Positions 1 to 5,487 are shown, counted from the first letter of the stretch. The stretch: DNA of 11,674 bases from Methanofollis sp. (GCA_028696365.1 JAQVHG010000038.1:1-11674), one strand, 5' to 3'. The notes: generated by a model from the letters alone, not told the origin. Translations and numbers: made by a program.

Positions 1-1
1 G

Positions 2-778
2 GGCTATGCAGCATCGCAGGGGACCGGCGCCCTGCCTGAGGTGACCGAGAGCGAAGAACTCCCAGGTCAGGGCGTGCGGGCGATCATCGATGGGCAGTCG
101 GTCTTTGTCGGGAGCGGCGAGACGATCCAGGCGGCGGGCGTCACCCTGCCCCCTGTGCAGTATGAGGGCCGGGCGATCTGGCTTGCCGTCGAAGACGAAC
201 CGCAGGGAGTCTTTGTGATCAGAGACGCCCTCCCAGAGACCGTGGACGGGTTTGCCGACTCCGTGCGGGCGTGCGGGATCAGCCGCGTCGTGCTTGCCAC
301 CGGCGACCAAGAAGAGGGAGAGGCGCAACGGGTCGCCGCCGCGATCGGTGCCGACGAGTACCATGCCGGGTGCCGGCCTGAGGACAAGACCGCCCTGGTG
401 AAGAAGTTCCAGGACGGCGGGCGCGTGGTTATGGTAGGCGACGGGACCAACGACGCCCCAGCCCTCGCGGCGGCGGACGTGGGGATCGCGATCGGCGGCC
501 ACCGCAACCCAGGTTTGGTCGTGCGCTCGGCCGAGGTCGTGGTCCTGGGCGACGACCCTGCTGCGGTCCCGAAGGTCCTGGCCGCGGGCAGGGCGATGAA
601 ACGGGTGATCACACAGAATTACACCTGGGCGGTGGGATTCAACACCGTCGGCCTCGCCTTTGCGACCGCCGGCTTCCTCACTCCGGTCCTGGCCGCCATC
701 TTCCATCATAACAGTTCGGTCTATGTGGTGGCCAATGCCGCAAGGTTGTACTTCATGCGGGACGGCGACTCCAAATAA
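2..778 (+). CDS. Soft-metal (P1B-like) P-type ATPase, C-terminal part, 5'-truncated by window
   Basis: The reading frame is open from base 2, so the gene starts upstream; the GTG at 41 lies inside the frame and is not taken as the start. Visible parts, in order: the end of the nucleotide-binding domain (PGQGVRAIIDGQSVFVGS, typical of heavy-metal ATPases), the P-domain with a TGD motif (LATGDQ) and the hinge motif GDGTNDAPAL followed by AADVGIAIG, then two C-terminal membrane helices ending in HHNSSVYVVANAARL. The phosphorylated DKTG loop, the CPC-type metal site and any N-terminal metal-binding domain lie outside the window. The family exports or imports metal ions across the cytoplasmic membrane at the cost of ATP. 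The last-helix motif HNSSV...N..RL supports a P1B pump, but I cannot assign Cu, Zn, Co or Mn from this part alone. The next gene begins 535 bp downstream with repeats between, so no operon is implied. Confidence 0.93.
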   Translation, partial: GYAASQGTGALPEVTESEELPGQGVRAIIDGQSVFVGSGETIQAAGVTLPPVQYEGRAIWLAVEDEPQGVFVIRDALPETVDGFADSVRACGISRVVLATGDQEEGEAQRVAAAIGADEYHAGCRPEDKTALVKKFQDGGRVVMVGDGTNDAPALAAADVGIAIGGHRNPGLVVRSAEVVVLGDDPAAVPKVLAAGRAMKRVITQNYTWAVGFNTVGLAFATAGFLTPVLAAIFHHNSSVYVVANAARLYFMRDGDSK

Positions 779-788
779 TTCTCATTTG

Positions 789-1215
789 GGCTTTGTAGAA
801 TCAGGCATGTGGAAGGATCTCTGATCCTTCTCCTCTCCCCCTGACAGGTGATGCGAACATTCTTCTGCGATTGAGGGCGGCACGTCTGATCATCATGCCT
901 TCCCACACCCTCGTGCCGGGGGCTCTGCCTCCAGACCCCAGGACGAAGATAGGGCAAGATAGGTAAAGGGCGAGTCGTTCAGAAATAGGATCTCTCCTCT
1001 GTGTATCTGTCATGGGGGAACCGGGTGAGATCCAATATATCGAGGTCATCCCAAAACTCTCCAGTCCTCCCCCTTCTCAGAAGAGGGCACTGAATGTGGT
1101 GGAGATCTCCCCCTCTCTTCGTTGCCCAACCATGCTTTCATGCCTTCCCACACCACCGTGCCGGGGGCGGGCACGCCCCCTGGTGGAGGGTCACCTCGAG
1201 TATTTCTATAGAACC
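789..1215. repeat. Degenerate relics of the MITE-like repeat family in a gene-free gap
   Basis: The 534-bp gap between the ATPase and the META gene holds no convincing gene. It opens with GGCTTTGTAGAA (789-800), a near match to the terminal repeat GGCTCTGTAGAAA of the intact elements further on, and ends with TTTCTATAGAACC (1203-1215), a near match to the other end. Inside are two G/C hairpin cores preceded by the same ATGCCTTCCCACACC segment (about 896-911 and 1139-1154): GCCGGGGGCTCTGCCTCC near 914-931 and GCCGGGGGCGGGCACGCCCCC near 1160-1180. The latter lies in a longer CCACC...GGTGG palindrome (about 1153-1187). This is consistent with one or two decayed copies, but the interior is too diverged for me to align fully. 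Confidence 0.5.
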
Positions 1216-1280
1216 ATTATTCGCCACTTGATCCAGATTTTACGTCCGCATAACTGCGAATTTTTTCGCACTCAAGGGAT

Positions 1281-1290
1281 CCTATATCAC
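1281..1290 (+). promoter_or_regulatory. Possible TATA box for the META lipoprotein gene
   Basis: CTATATCA sits about 26-31 bp upstream of the ATG at 1313. No Shine-Dalgarno motif precedes either possible start (1313 or 1322). A TATA element at this distance would place transcription initiation at or next to the start codon, so a leaderless or nearly leaderless transcript is plausible. The match to the archaeal consensus is imperfect. Confidence 0.3.
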
Positions 1291-1312
1291 CACCCGCTCC
1301 CCATTCTTATGC

Positions 1313-2539
1313 ATGCGACCCATGAAGCAGACGACACGGCGCACCCTCCCCCTGCTGGGTGTAGCCGTCGTCCTCGCCGCCTGCCTCCTTGCCGCGGGAT
1401 GCACGGGGCAGGCGCCTGACGGGACAGACAATAAGACTGAGTGGGGGATCGACCTGAACGGCACCTCCTGGGATCTGGTATCGTACGCCCAGAACGGGTC
1501 GATGAAAGACGTCTTGGCCGACACGCCGGTCACCCTTGTCTTCGGTGAGAATACCACGGCCTCGGGTTCTGCCGGGTGCAACTCGTACTCCACCACCTAC
1601 ACGCTGAACAAGACCGCAGGGATCACCTTCGGCCCCACAGCCTCGACGCTGATGTACTGCCCTGGAGAGGGCGTGATGGAGCAGGAGAGCGCATACCTCG
1701 GGCTCCTCGACACGGTGAGGTCTCTTAAGGTCGAAGACGAGAGCATGACCTTCTTCGACGAGAACGGTACGGCCGTCCTGGTCTTCAAGACGCATGTGCC
1801 GCCCGAACCCGAACCGCTCGTCGGGACCGAGTGGGGACTCCAGTGGTACCATGACGGCGATGCGATCGTCTCGGTCATCGCCGGCACCGAAGTCACCGCG
1901 GTCTTCGACGACGAAGGTACGGTCGCCGGGTCTGCCGGATGCAACCGCTACTTCGCCTCGTACGAGGTGAACGGTACCGAGATGTCCATCGGCCCCGCAG
2001 GAACGACCCTGATGGCCTGCATGAACGAAGACATCGCCGAGCAGGAGCGCACCTATCTCGCACTCCTCAACACGACGGCATCCCTTGCGATCGAGGGCGA
2101 CCGTCTCTCTCTCATGGACGAGAACGGCACCGTTGTCCTGGACTTCGCAAAGGCGCAGGCCCCCGAAGCCCTGCCCCTTGTCGGCACCACCTGGGTGCTT
2201 GACGCCTACCACCTCGACGACATCGTGATGCCGGTCATTGAAGGGACCGAGGTCACTGCGGTCTTTGGCGAGAACGGGAACCTCACCGGCTCTGCCGGGT
2301 GCAACCGCTACTTCGCCCCGTACAACCTCACTAACTCTGACTCCGACTCCTCGATGGAGATCGGTCAGGTCGGGTCCACGAAGATGTACTGCGAAGAGCC
2401 CGAAGGGATCATGGACCAGGAGCGCACCTACCTCGACCTCCTCGCCACGGTGAAGGGCTATGCCATCGAGGGCGACCACCAGCTCGAACTCCTCGACGAG
2501 CGCGGCTGGCGGATCCTCGCCTTCACCGCGAAGGCTTGA
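1313..2539 (+). CDS. Exported lipoprotein with three tandem META (HslJ-like) domains
   Basis: This 408-residue protein begins with a basic stretch (KQTTRR), a hydrophobic segment and a lipobox LAAGC with Cys30, indicating export and lipid anchoring on the outer face of the cytoplasmic membrane. Three repeats of about 120 residues follow (about 44-160, 167-280, 288-406). Each carries the META signature: G(T/S).W at the start, then FGENxxxSGSAGCN.Y or SAGCNRYF (Cys89, Cys210, Cys330), then T.M.C (Cys115, Cys236, Cys360), E(Q)ERTYL..L and a final DENG...L.F strand. The paired cysteines at equivalent places could form one disulphide per domain. META domains occur in bacterial HslJ and in many surface lipoproteins; their molecular role is not settled. 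A second in-frame ATG at 1322 (MKQTTRR) gives an equally good signal peptide, and no Shine-Dalgarno decides between them. A MITE copy is inserted directly after the stop. Confidence 0.92.
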   Translation: MRPMKQTTRRTLPLLGVAVVLAACLLAAGCTGQAPDGTDNKTEWGIDLNGTSWDLVSYAQNGSMKDVLADTPVTLVFGENTTASGSAGCNSYSTTYTLNKTAGITFGPTASTLMYCPGEGVMEQESAYLGLLDTVRSLKVEDESMTFFDENGTAVLVFKTHVPPEPEPLVGTEWGLQWYHDGDAIVSVIAGTEVTAVFDDEGTVAGSAGCNRYFASYEVNGTEMSIGPAGTTLMACMNEDIAEQERTYLALLNTTASLAIEGDRLSLMDENGTVVLDFAKAQAPEALPLVGTTWVLDAYHLDDIVMPVIEGTEVTAVFGENGNLTGSAGCNRYFAPYNLTNSDSDSSMEIGQVGSTKMYCEEPEGIMDQERTYLDLLATVKGYAIEGDHQLELLDERGWRILAFTAKA

Positions 2540-2545
2540 ATTTTT

Positions 2546-2781
2546 GGAATTGTAGAAACCCTCACTTATCGTGGGGAGAGGTGTGTCATCCGCTTTCCCC
2601 CCTCTTTGGCCGGGGGCTCTGCCCCCGGACCCCCGGGATGAAGATGGGGCAGGGAAGGCATCATGGACAACTGTGACGAGAATGCTGCCGTCCTCGACCC
2701 TCTCGTGTCGCGGGGGGTTCGGGGGGCGGCAAGCCCCCCGCCAGAGAGATTTATTAAGATTAAGAGGATTTTTACAGAGCC
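2546..2781 (+). mobile_element. MITE-like element, copy 1
   Basis: The left end GGAATTGTAGAAACC is a damaged form of GGCTCTGTAGAAACC; the right end TTTTTACAGAGCC is its inverted counterpart. The interior aligns along its whole length with copies 2 and 3. It includes a perfect hairpin CCGGGGGC-TCT-GCCCCCGG near 2610-2628, the segment TGCCGTCCTCGACC (2688-2701) and a second hairpin GCGGGGGG...CCCCCCGC near 2711-2743. The element starts 6 bp after the TGA of the META gene. The 8 bases on its left (GAATTTTT) and right (GATTTTTT) differ at one position, a possible 8-bp target duplication, though T-richness weakens this. It encodes no protein, so movement would need a transposase acting in trans. 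Confidence 0.75.
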
Positions 2782-3104
2782 GATTTTTTTCTCTTTTTTT
2801 TGTTTTGTAGAAATCATCTTGATAACACTCTGTGGTGAGGGACGTGACGGTCGACGATCTCCACTCTTCTCGACTGCTTGAAGGTCAGAGATCATCTTTA
2901 AGTTCGCTGGCGCTCGCCGCTCGCACTCCAATTACACAAGAGGTCAAGGACGGCGACCCCCCCCCTCATCCTGTGTTTGTGCCTATTGTGTCTTCCCGAC
3001 CCAATCGTCATCCTGGGGATTCGGGAATAGCCTGGCCCCGCTCAGATCTATCTTTCTCTCTGATCGCCCCATGACGGGGCTCATGGGCCTCTGGTCCATG
3101 AACC
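2782..3104. other. Gene-free stretch between repeat copies
   Basis: I see no gene here: the possible ORFs are short, lack ribosome binding sites and run into repeats. After the T-rich tract, 2830-2900 (ACGTGACGG...GATCTCC.CTCTTCT...) loosely resembles the left half of the long repeat at 3458-3690 and may be a decayed copy. GTCAAGGACGGC occurs at 2943 and again at 3124 within the next repeat copy. A small hairpin GCCCC-ATGAC-GGGGC is at 3067-3081. Confidence 0.5.
2784..2806 (+). terminator. Oligo-T tract, possible transcription terminator
   Basis: Directly after MITE copy 1 come two long T runs (seven and eight T) and a further TTTT on the plus strand. Archaeal RNA polymerase terminates at such oligo-T stretches. 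It lies about 245 bp beyond the META gene stop, behind the strong hairpins of the MITE. A shorter TTTTT lies right after the stop at 2541-2545 and could act first. Confidence 0.35.
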
Positions 3105-3253
3105 ACCTCATGATGAAGATATGTCAAGGACGGCAGGCAGTCGATTATATTGATAGCACCGGATCCTCATCTCTGCGACCCTCGACTAATCGCCCTGGCG
3201 GGGGTCCGGGGGCACTCGTCCCCCGGTGAGAGACGAGCAGTATACTCCCCTAC
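3105..3253 (+). repeat. Second repeat family, partial copy A (with hairpin)
   Basis: The copy runs from CACCTCATGATGAAGAT through GGACGGCAGGCAGTCG, CCTCGACTAATCGCCCTGGC and the hairpin GTCCGGGGGCACTCGTCCCCCGG to ACTCCCCTACACCA. The same order of blocks recurs at 3601-3767, and partly at 3279-3375 and 5392-5487. Confidence 0.65.
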
Positions 3254-3278
3254 ACCACCTCCAATTGTCTTCTCTGGT

Positions 3279-3375
3279 CCCCTCATGATGAGGATTAGTC
3301 GAGGTCGGCAGGCGGTCGGAACAATAAAAAAACTCTCGCGGGATCCACCGGTCTACAATCCTCGGTCTATCGCCA
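3279..3375 (+). repeat. Second repeat family, partial copy B (no hairpin)
   Basis: CCCCTCATGATGAGGATTAG, GGTCGGCAGGCGGTCGGAAC, AATAAAAAAACTCTCGCGGGATCC and CTCGGTCTATCGCC match copy C block by block. The copy ends just where the G-rich hairpin would begin. Confidence 0.65.
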
Positions 3376-3457
3376 TCGCGGAGATGCGAGCGGTAAAAAG
3401 TTTGAGAAAATCTTTAATTTTCACATCTGTCCCCCACCACAGAAGAACTATCAAGAA

Positions 3458-3840
3458 GATTTTTACAGAACTGAAAAATTTTTTATTTTCATTTTTTGTC
3501 TGGAATTGATCACGACGTGACTGCTGCGCCTGAGATCTCCCTCTTCTAAATCGCGAGTCTGAGAATTTTCTGTATTGGAGAGGATCGTGATCTTCAAACC
3601 TATCGATCTCCTCATGATGAGGATCAGAGGAGGACGGCAGGCGGTCGGAGCAATAAAAGAAAACTCTCGCGGAACCTACTGATCTTTGACCCTCGACCAA
3701 TCGCCCTGGCAGGGGTCCGGGGGTGCAACCCCCGGCGAGAGGGTGAGAGTGTACTTCCCTATACCATAGTATCACTCATCTCCCTTCTCTCACGACGGTG
3801 ACAAATGGTTGGAGCAATCGCAATAAAATTCTCAGAGGAT
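3458..3840 (+). repeat. Second repeat family, longest copy C
   Basis: The copy begins GATTTTTACAGAACTG, itself like a MITE right end, followed by a T-rich tract. About 230 bp (3458-3690) aligns with 5255-5487, including the nearly identical stretch around GGATCGTGATCTTCAAACC. Unlike the second copy, it continues through the hairpin GTCCGGGGGTGCAACCCCCGG (about 3715-3735) and ends with a 29-bp segment that directly abuts MITE copy 2. No coding potential is convincing. Function is unknown; it could be a MITE interior, an unrecognised RNA or a passive repeat. Confidence 0.7.
3812..3840 (+). repeat. 29-bp perfect direct repeat, left copy
   Basis: The segment starting GAGCAATCGCAATAAAA and ending CTCAGAGGAT is identical, base for base, to 5226-5254. 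This copy ends exactly where the left terminal repeat of MITE copy 2 begins. A related but shorter block (GGAGCAATAAAAGAAAACTC) lies inside the same repeat at 3647, so the 29-mer belongs to the second repeat family. Confidence 0.9.
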
Positions 3841-4074
3841 GGCTCTGTAGAAACCCTCACCTCTTGTGTGGGTGAGAGGTGTGCCACCCACCTTCCTATC
3901 TCTTTGGCTGGAGGCCCTGCCCCCGGGCCCCCGGGATGAAGATAGGGTCGGGAAGGCAGAATCAATGACCATGACGAGAGTGTTGTTGCCGTCCTCGACC
4001 TTTTCGTGCGGCGGGAGGACAGGGAAGTGCAACCCCCCGCCACCGAGAGGGATCAGGAGGATTTCTACAGAGCC
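3841..4074 (+). mobile_element. MITE-like element, copy 2 (perfect 13-bp TIRs)
   Basis: The ends are GGCTCTGTAGAAA (3841-3853) and TTTCTACAGAGCC (4062-4074), perfect inverted repeats of 13 bp, extending to 15 of 16 with one mismatch. Length is 234 bp. The interior is shared with copies 1 and 3: GAGGTGTGCCACCC, TCTCTTTGGC, the G/C hairpin GCCCCCGGGCCCCCGGGATG region, TTGCCGTCCTCGACC and the CCCCCCGCC arm before the right end. There is no ORF of its own. The terminal sequence is reminiscent of IS6-family ends (GGCACTGTTGCAAA in IS26), which is only a hint to a parent element. It forms the left bracket of the small-gene array. Confidence 0.85.
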
Positions 4075-4095
4075 CAATAAAGATGAATTTCTGCA

Positions 4096-4299
4096 TCAAT
4101 CATAGAGAGGGAAGTTTTCTTCATGGTTTTTTATGGGACATTCTCCTCGTTTCACACATTCTTCCGTTTTTCTGACACAGGAAAACTCGAATATCTCACC
4201 AGAATAAACCCCTATCGAAATCACAAGGTCCGGGCAGGCATCCACATTGCCACAGCAATATCCTTGCTTTTCCGGTATCATTTTCTCTTTGGTTTCCAT
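4096..4299 (-). CDS. Small Cys-rich protein, array member 4 (last in array)
   Basis: 67 residues, starting METKEKMIPEKQGYCCGN. Cysteines are at 15, 16, 22, 41, 48 and 54. The GCAGAGGTGGAACC spacer precedes it. The C-terminus is the most altered of the four (KNHEENFPLYD instead of RNPEENLFPDD), as expected for the outermost copy, which takes part least in exchange. After the stop there are only 21 bp before MITE copy 2, and no clear oligo-T terminator is seen on this strand. Same unknown function as the other members; fifth and sixth ligand positions vary, but four Cys are invariant (22, 41, 48, 54). Confidence 0.82.
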   Translation of the reverse strand: METKEKMIPEKQGYCCGNVDACPDLVISIGVYSGEIFEFSCVRKTEECVKRGECPIKNHEENFPLYD

Positions 4300-4314
4300 G
4301 GTTCCACCTCTGCC

Positions 4315-4518
4315 TCAATCGTCGGGGAAGAGATTCTCTTCGGGGTTTCTTATGGGGCAGTTTCCTCGTTTCACACATTCTTCTGTTTTTCGGGCACACG
4401 AGAACTCAAAAATCTCACCTGAATATACCCCGATCGAAATCACAAGGTCGGGGCAGGCATCGGCGTTGCCACAACTATACCCTTGTATTTTTGGTATCAT
4501 TTTCTCTTTGAATTCCAT
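4315..4518 (-). CDS. Small Cys-rich protein, array member 3
   Basis: 67 residues, starting MEFKEKMIPKIQGYSCGN. Position 15 is Ser and position 16 Cys, the reverse of member 1 (Cys15, Phe16), so at least one Cys at this pair is always kept. Cys22, 41, 48 and 54 are conserved. A strong GCAGAGGTGGAACC Shine-Dalgarno spacer precedes the ATG. Core DACPDLVISIGVYSGEIFEF and tail RNPEENLFPDD are as in the other members. Function not recognised. Confidence 0.82.
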   Translation of the reverse strand: MEFKEKMIPKIQGYSCGNADACPDLVISIGVYSGEIFEFSCARKTEECVKRGNCPIRNPEENLFPDD

Positions 4519-4533
4519 GGTTCCACCTCTGCC

Positions 4534-4737
4534 TCAATCGTCGGGGAAGAGATTCTCTTCGGGGTTTCTTATGGGGCAGTTTCCTCGTTTCACACATTCT
4601 TCTGTTTTTCTGACACAGCAAAACTCGAAAATTTCACCAGAATAAACCCCTTTCGAAATCACAAGGTCCGGGCAGGCATCCACACTACCACAGCAATAGT
4701 CCTGCCTTTTTGGTATCATTTTCTCTTTGGTTTCCAT
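4534..4737 (-). CDS. Small Cys-rich protein, array member 2
   Basis: 67 residues, starting METKEKMIPKRQDYCC. Cysteines are at 15, 16, 22, 40, 41, 48 and 54, the most of any member because Cys40 is private. The spacer before it contains GCAGAGGTAGGACC, a Shine-Dalgarno GAGGT just upstream of the ATG, in a 15-bp gap after the stop of member 1, so the four genes are probably one transcript with independent ribosome entry. Its 3' half is identical in DNA to member 3, while its 5' half is closer to member 4. All differences keep the frame and the length. Function unknown; no similarity to a named family that I can recall. Confidence 0.82.
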   Translation of the reverse strand: METKEKMIPKRQDYCCGSVDACPDLVISKGVYSGEIFEFCCVRKTEECVKRGNCPIRNPEENLFPDD

Positions 4738-4752
4738 GGTCCTACCTCTGCC

Positions 4753-4956
4753 TCAATCGTCGGGGAAGAGATTCTCTTCAGGGGCTCTTATTGGGCACTC
4801 CCCTCGTTTCACACATTCTTCTGTTTTTCGGACGCAAAAAAATTCATAGATTTTACCAGAACATACTCCCATTGAGATTACAAGATCTTGGCAGGCATCT
4901 ACGCTGCTAAAGCAGTATCCCTGCTTTTTTGGTATCATTTTCTCTTTAATGTCCAT
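4753..4956 (-). CDS. Small Cys-rich protein, array member 1 (promoter-proximal)
   Basis: 67 residues, starting MDIKEKMIPKKQGYC; family unknown to me. I place the start at 4956 because the protein then has exactly the length of its three paralogues and is preceded by a Shine-Dalgarno-like GAAGTGA 2 bases from the ATG. A longer in-frame extension to 5064 would run through a MITE end and is rejected. Cysteines at 15, 22, 41, 48 and 54 match the paralogues; Cys32 is private and position 16 is Phe. There is no signal peptide or membrane segment: a Lys-rich N-terminus, a short hydrophobic DLVIS core, a charged VRKTEECVKRGECPI block and an acidic PEENLFPDD tail. A cytoplasmic metal-binding or disulphide-bonded protein is conceivable but not shown. 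It is the most diverged of the four. The MITE ends 36 bp upstream, so the array promoter must lie in or beyond that element. Confidence 0.78.
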   Translation of the reverse strand: MDIKEKMIPKKQGYCFSSVDACQDLVISMGVCSGKIYEFFCVRKTEECVKRGECPIRAPEENLFPDD

Positions 4957-4992
4957 GACTTCACTTCTTTTCTTCGTGGTTTTCTTTTTTTC
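4957..4992 (-). promoter_or_regulatory. Leader of the small-gene array with Shine-Dalgarno, no visible TATA box
   Basis: Only 36 bp separate the first start codon from the terminal repeat of MITE copy 3. On the minus strand this is purine-rich, ending GAAAAGAAGTGAAGTC before the ATG. I find no TATA-like sequence here or in the adjoining MITE end, so the promoter is either weak, unconventional or inside the MITE. Confidence 0.4.
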
Positions 4993-5225
4993 GGCTTTGT
5001 AGAAACTCTCTGGACAGTTCTCTCTAGCGGGGGGCTTGGCCGCCCCCCAGACCCCCCGCGGCACGATAGGTCGAGGACGGCAGCCCCCTCTTGATGGTCA
5101 TCGATGGTGCCTTCCTGACTCTATCGTGCTCCCGGGGGTCCGGGGGCAGAGCCCCCGGCCAAAGAGGTGGGAAGGCGGGTGACACACCTCTCCTCCACAC
5201 AAGAGGGGAGGGGTTCTACAGAGCC
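4993..5225 (-). mobile_element. MITE-like element, copy 3 (inverted)
   Basis: On the plus strand it runs from GGCTTTGTAGAAAC (one mismatch to the consensus end) to TTCTACAGAGCC. Read on the minus strand it matches copies 1 and 2 along its length, including GAGGTGTGTCACCCGCCTTC, the perfect hairpin CCGGGGGC-TCT-GCCCCCGG (near 5138-5156), CTGCCGTCCTCGACC and the GCGGGGGG...CCCCCCGC hairpin (near 5028-5061). Length is 233 bp. It is the right bracket of the small-gene array, opposite in orientation to copy 2. Confidence 0.82.
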
Positions 5226-5254
5226 GAGCAATCGCAATAAAATTCTCAGAGGAT
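5226..5254 (+). repeat. 29-bp perfect direct repeat, right copy
   Basis: Identical to 3812-3840 and in the same orientation, starting on the base after the outer end of MITE copy 3. It is followed immediately by CATTTCTACAGAATAT, the beginning of the second long repeat. Confidence 0.9.
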
Positions 5255-5487
5255 CATTTCTACAGAATATTTTTTTTATTTTTTTTTGTGTCCGAAATTG
5301 ATCACGATGCGATTGCCGCGCCTGATGCATCTCTCTTCTGAACCGCGACCCTGAGAAATTTCTGCATTGGAGGGGATCGTGATCTTCAAACCTATCGATC
5401 ATCTCATGATACAGATTAGAGGAGGGTGGCAAACAGTCCGAACAATTGAAAGAATAATTCTCACAGAACCCACTCTATGATCTCCTG
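5255..5487 (+). repeat. Second repeat family, copy D (shorter, no hairpin)
   Basis: Aligns with 3458-3690: a TTTCTACAGA start, a long T-rich tract (about 5269-5288), GTCCGAAATTGATCACGA, GGATCGTGATCTTCAAACC and CTCATGAT, then a more diverged GGGTGGCAAACAGTCCGAAC and ATTCTCACAGAACCCACT. It stops before the G-rich hairpin present in copies A and C. The remaining bases to 5587 hold nothing I can identify. Confidence 0.7.

Larger units (their letters stand above)
4096..4956 (-). repeat. Tandem repeat, four units of 219 bp, each one gene plus 15-bp spacer
   Basis: Stops at 4096, 4315, 4534 and 4753 and starts at 4299, 4518, 4737 and 4956 are each exactly 219 bp apart: 204 bp of coding sequence plus a 15-bp spacer. 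4294-4391 and 4513-4610 are identical over 98 bp, covering the spacer and the 3' half of two units. The 5' half of the unit at 4534 is instead closest to the unit at 4096. This mosaic pattern suggests unequal crossing over or gene conversion. Homology ends sharply at both array edges. Confidence 0.95.
3841..5225. mobile_element. Composite structure: two inverted MITEs bracketing a small-gene array
   Basis: MITE copy 2 (plus orientation) and MITE copy 3 (minus orientation) enclose four tandem small genes in 1385 bp. Both outer ends carry the same terminal sequence, so the unit as a whole has inverted termini. On each side it is abutted, with no gap, by the same 29-bp sequence. If the unit and one 29-mer are removed, two copies of the long second-family repeat become adjacent head to tail. 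The cargo is visibly more AT-rich than the flanking chromosomal genes. Insertion as a unit and later capture by independent insertions are both possible; no transposase is in the window. Confidence 0.55.

Noticed and set aside
1307..2479. 390-codon open frame on the minus strand opposite the META lipoprotein gene
   Set aside because: It is a GC-rich shadow of the clear META gene, with Val/Gly/Asp-rich low-information sequence and no family signature.
2571..3509. Short open frames of 72-121 codons in the repeat island
   Set aside because: They run through MITE ends, T-rich tracts and hairpins, have no ribosome binding site and are not kept between repeat copies.
3458..3840. tRNA or rRNA gene in the gene-free regions
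   Set aside because: I looked for tRNA-like arms and T-loop (GGTTCGAATCC-like) motifs and for conserved rRNA segments and saw none.
4247..4875. Plus-strand open frames of about 130 codons across the tandem array, which also repeat
   Set aside because: They repeat only because the DNA repeats. They cross unit borders, lack Shine-Dalgarno sites, and have Ser/Phe-rich shadow composition, whereas the minus-strand frames fit one gene per unit.
4096..4956. CRISPR array
   Set aside because: Units are 219 bp, coding, and without the short repeat plus unique spacer structure.
4753..5064. Longer version of array member 1 starting at 5064 (103 residues)
   Set aside because: The extension is translated MITE sequence, and the shorter start gives exact paralogue length with a Shine-Dalgarno.
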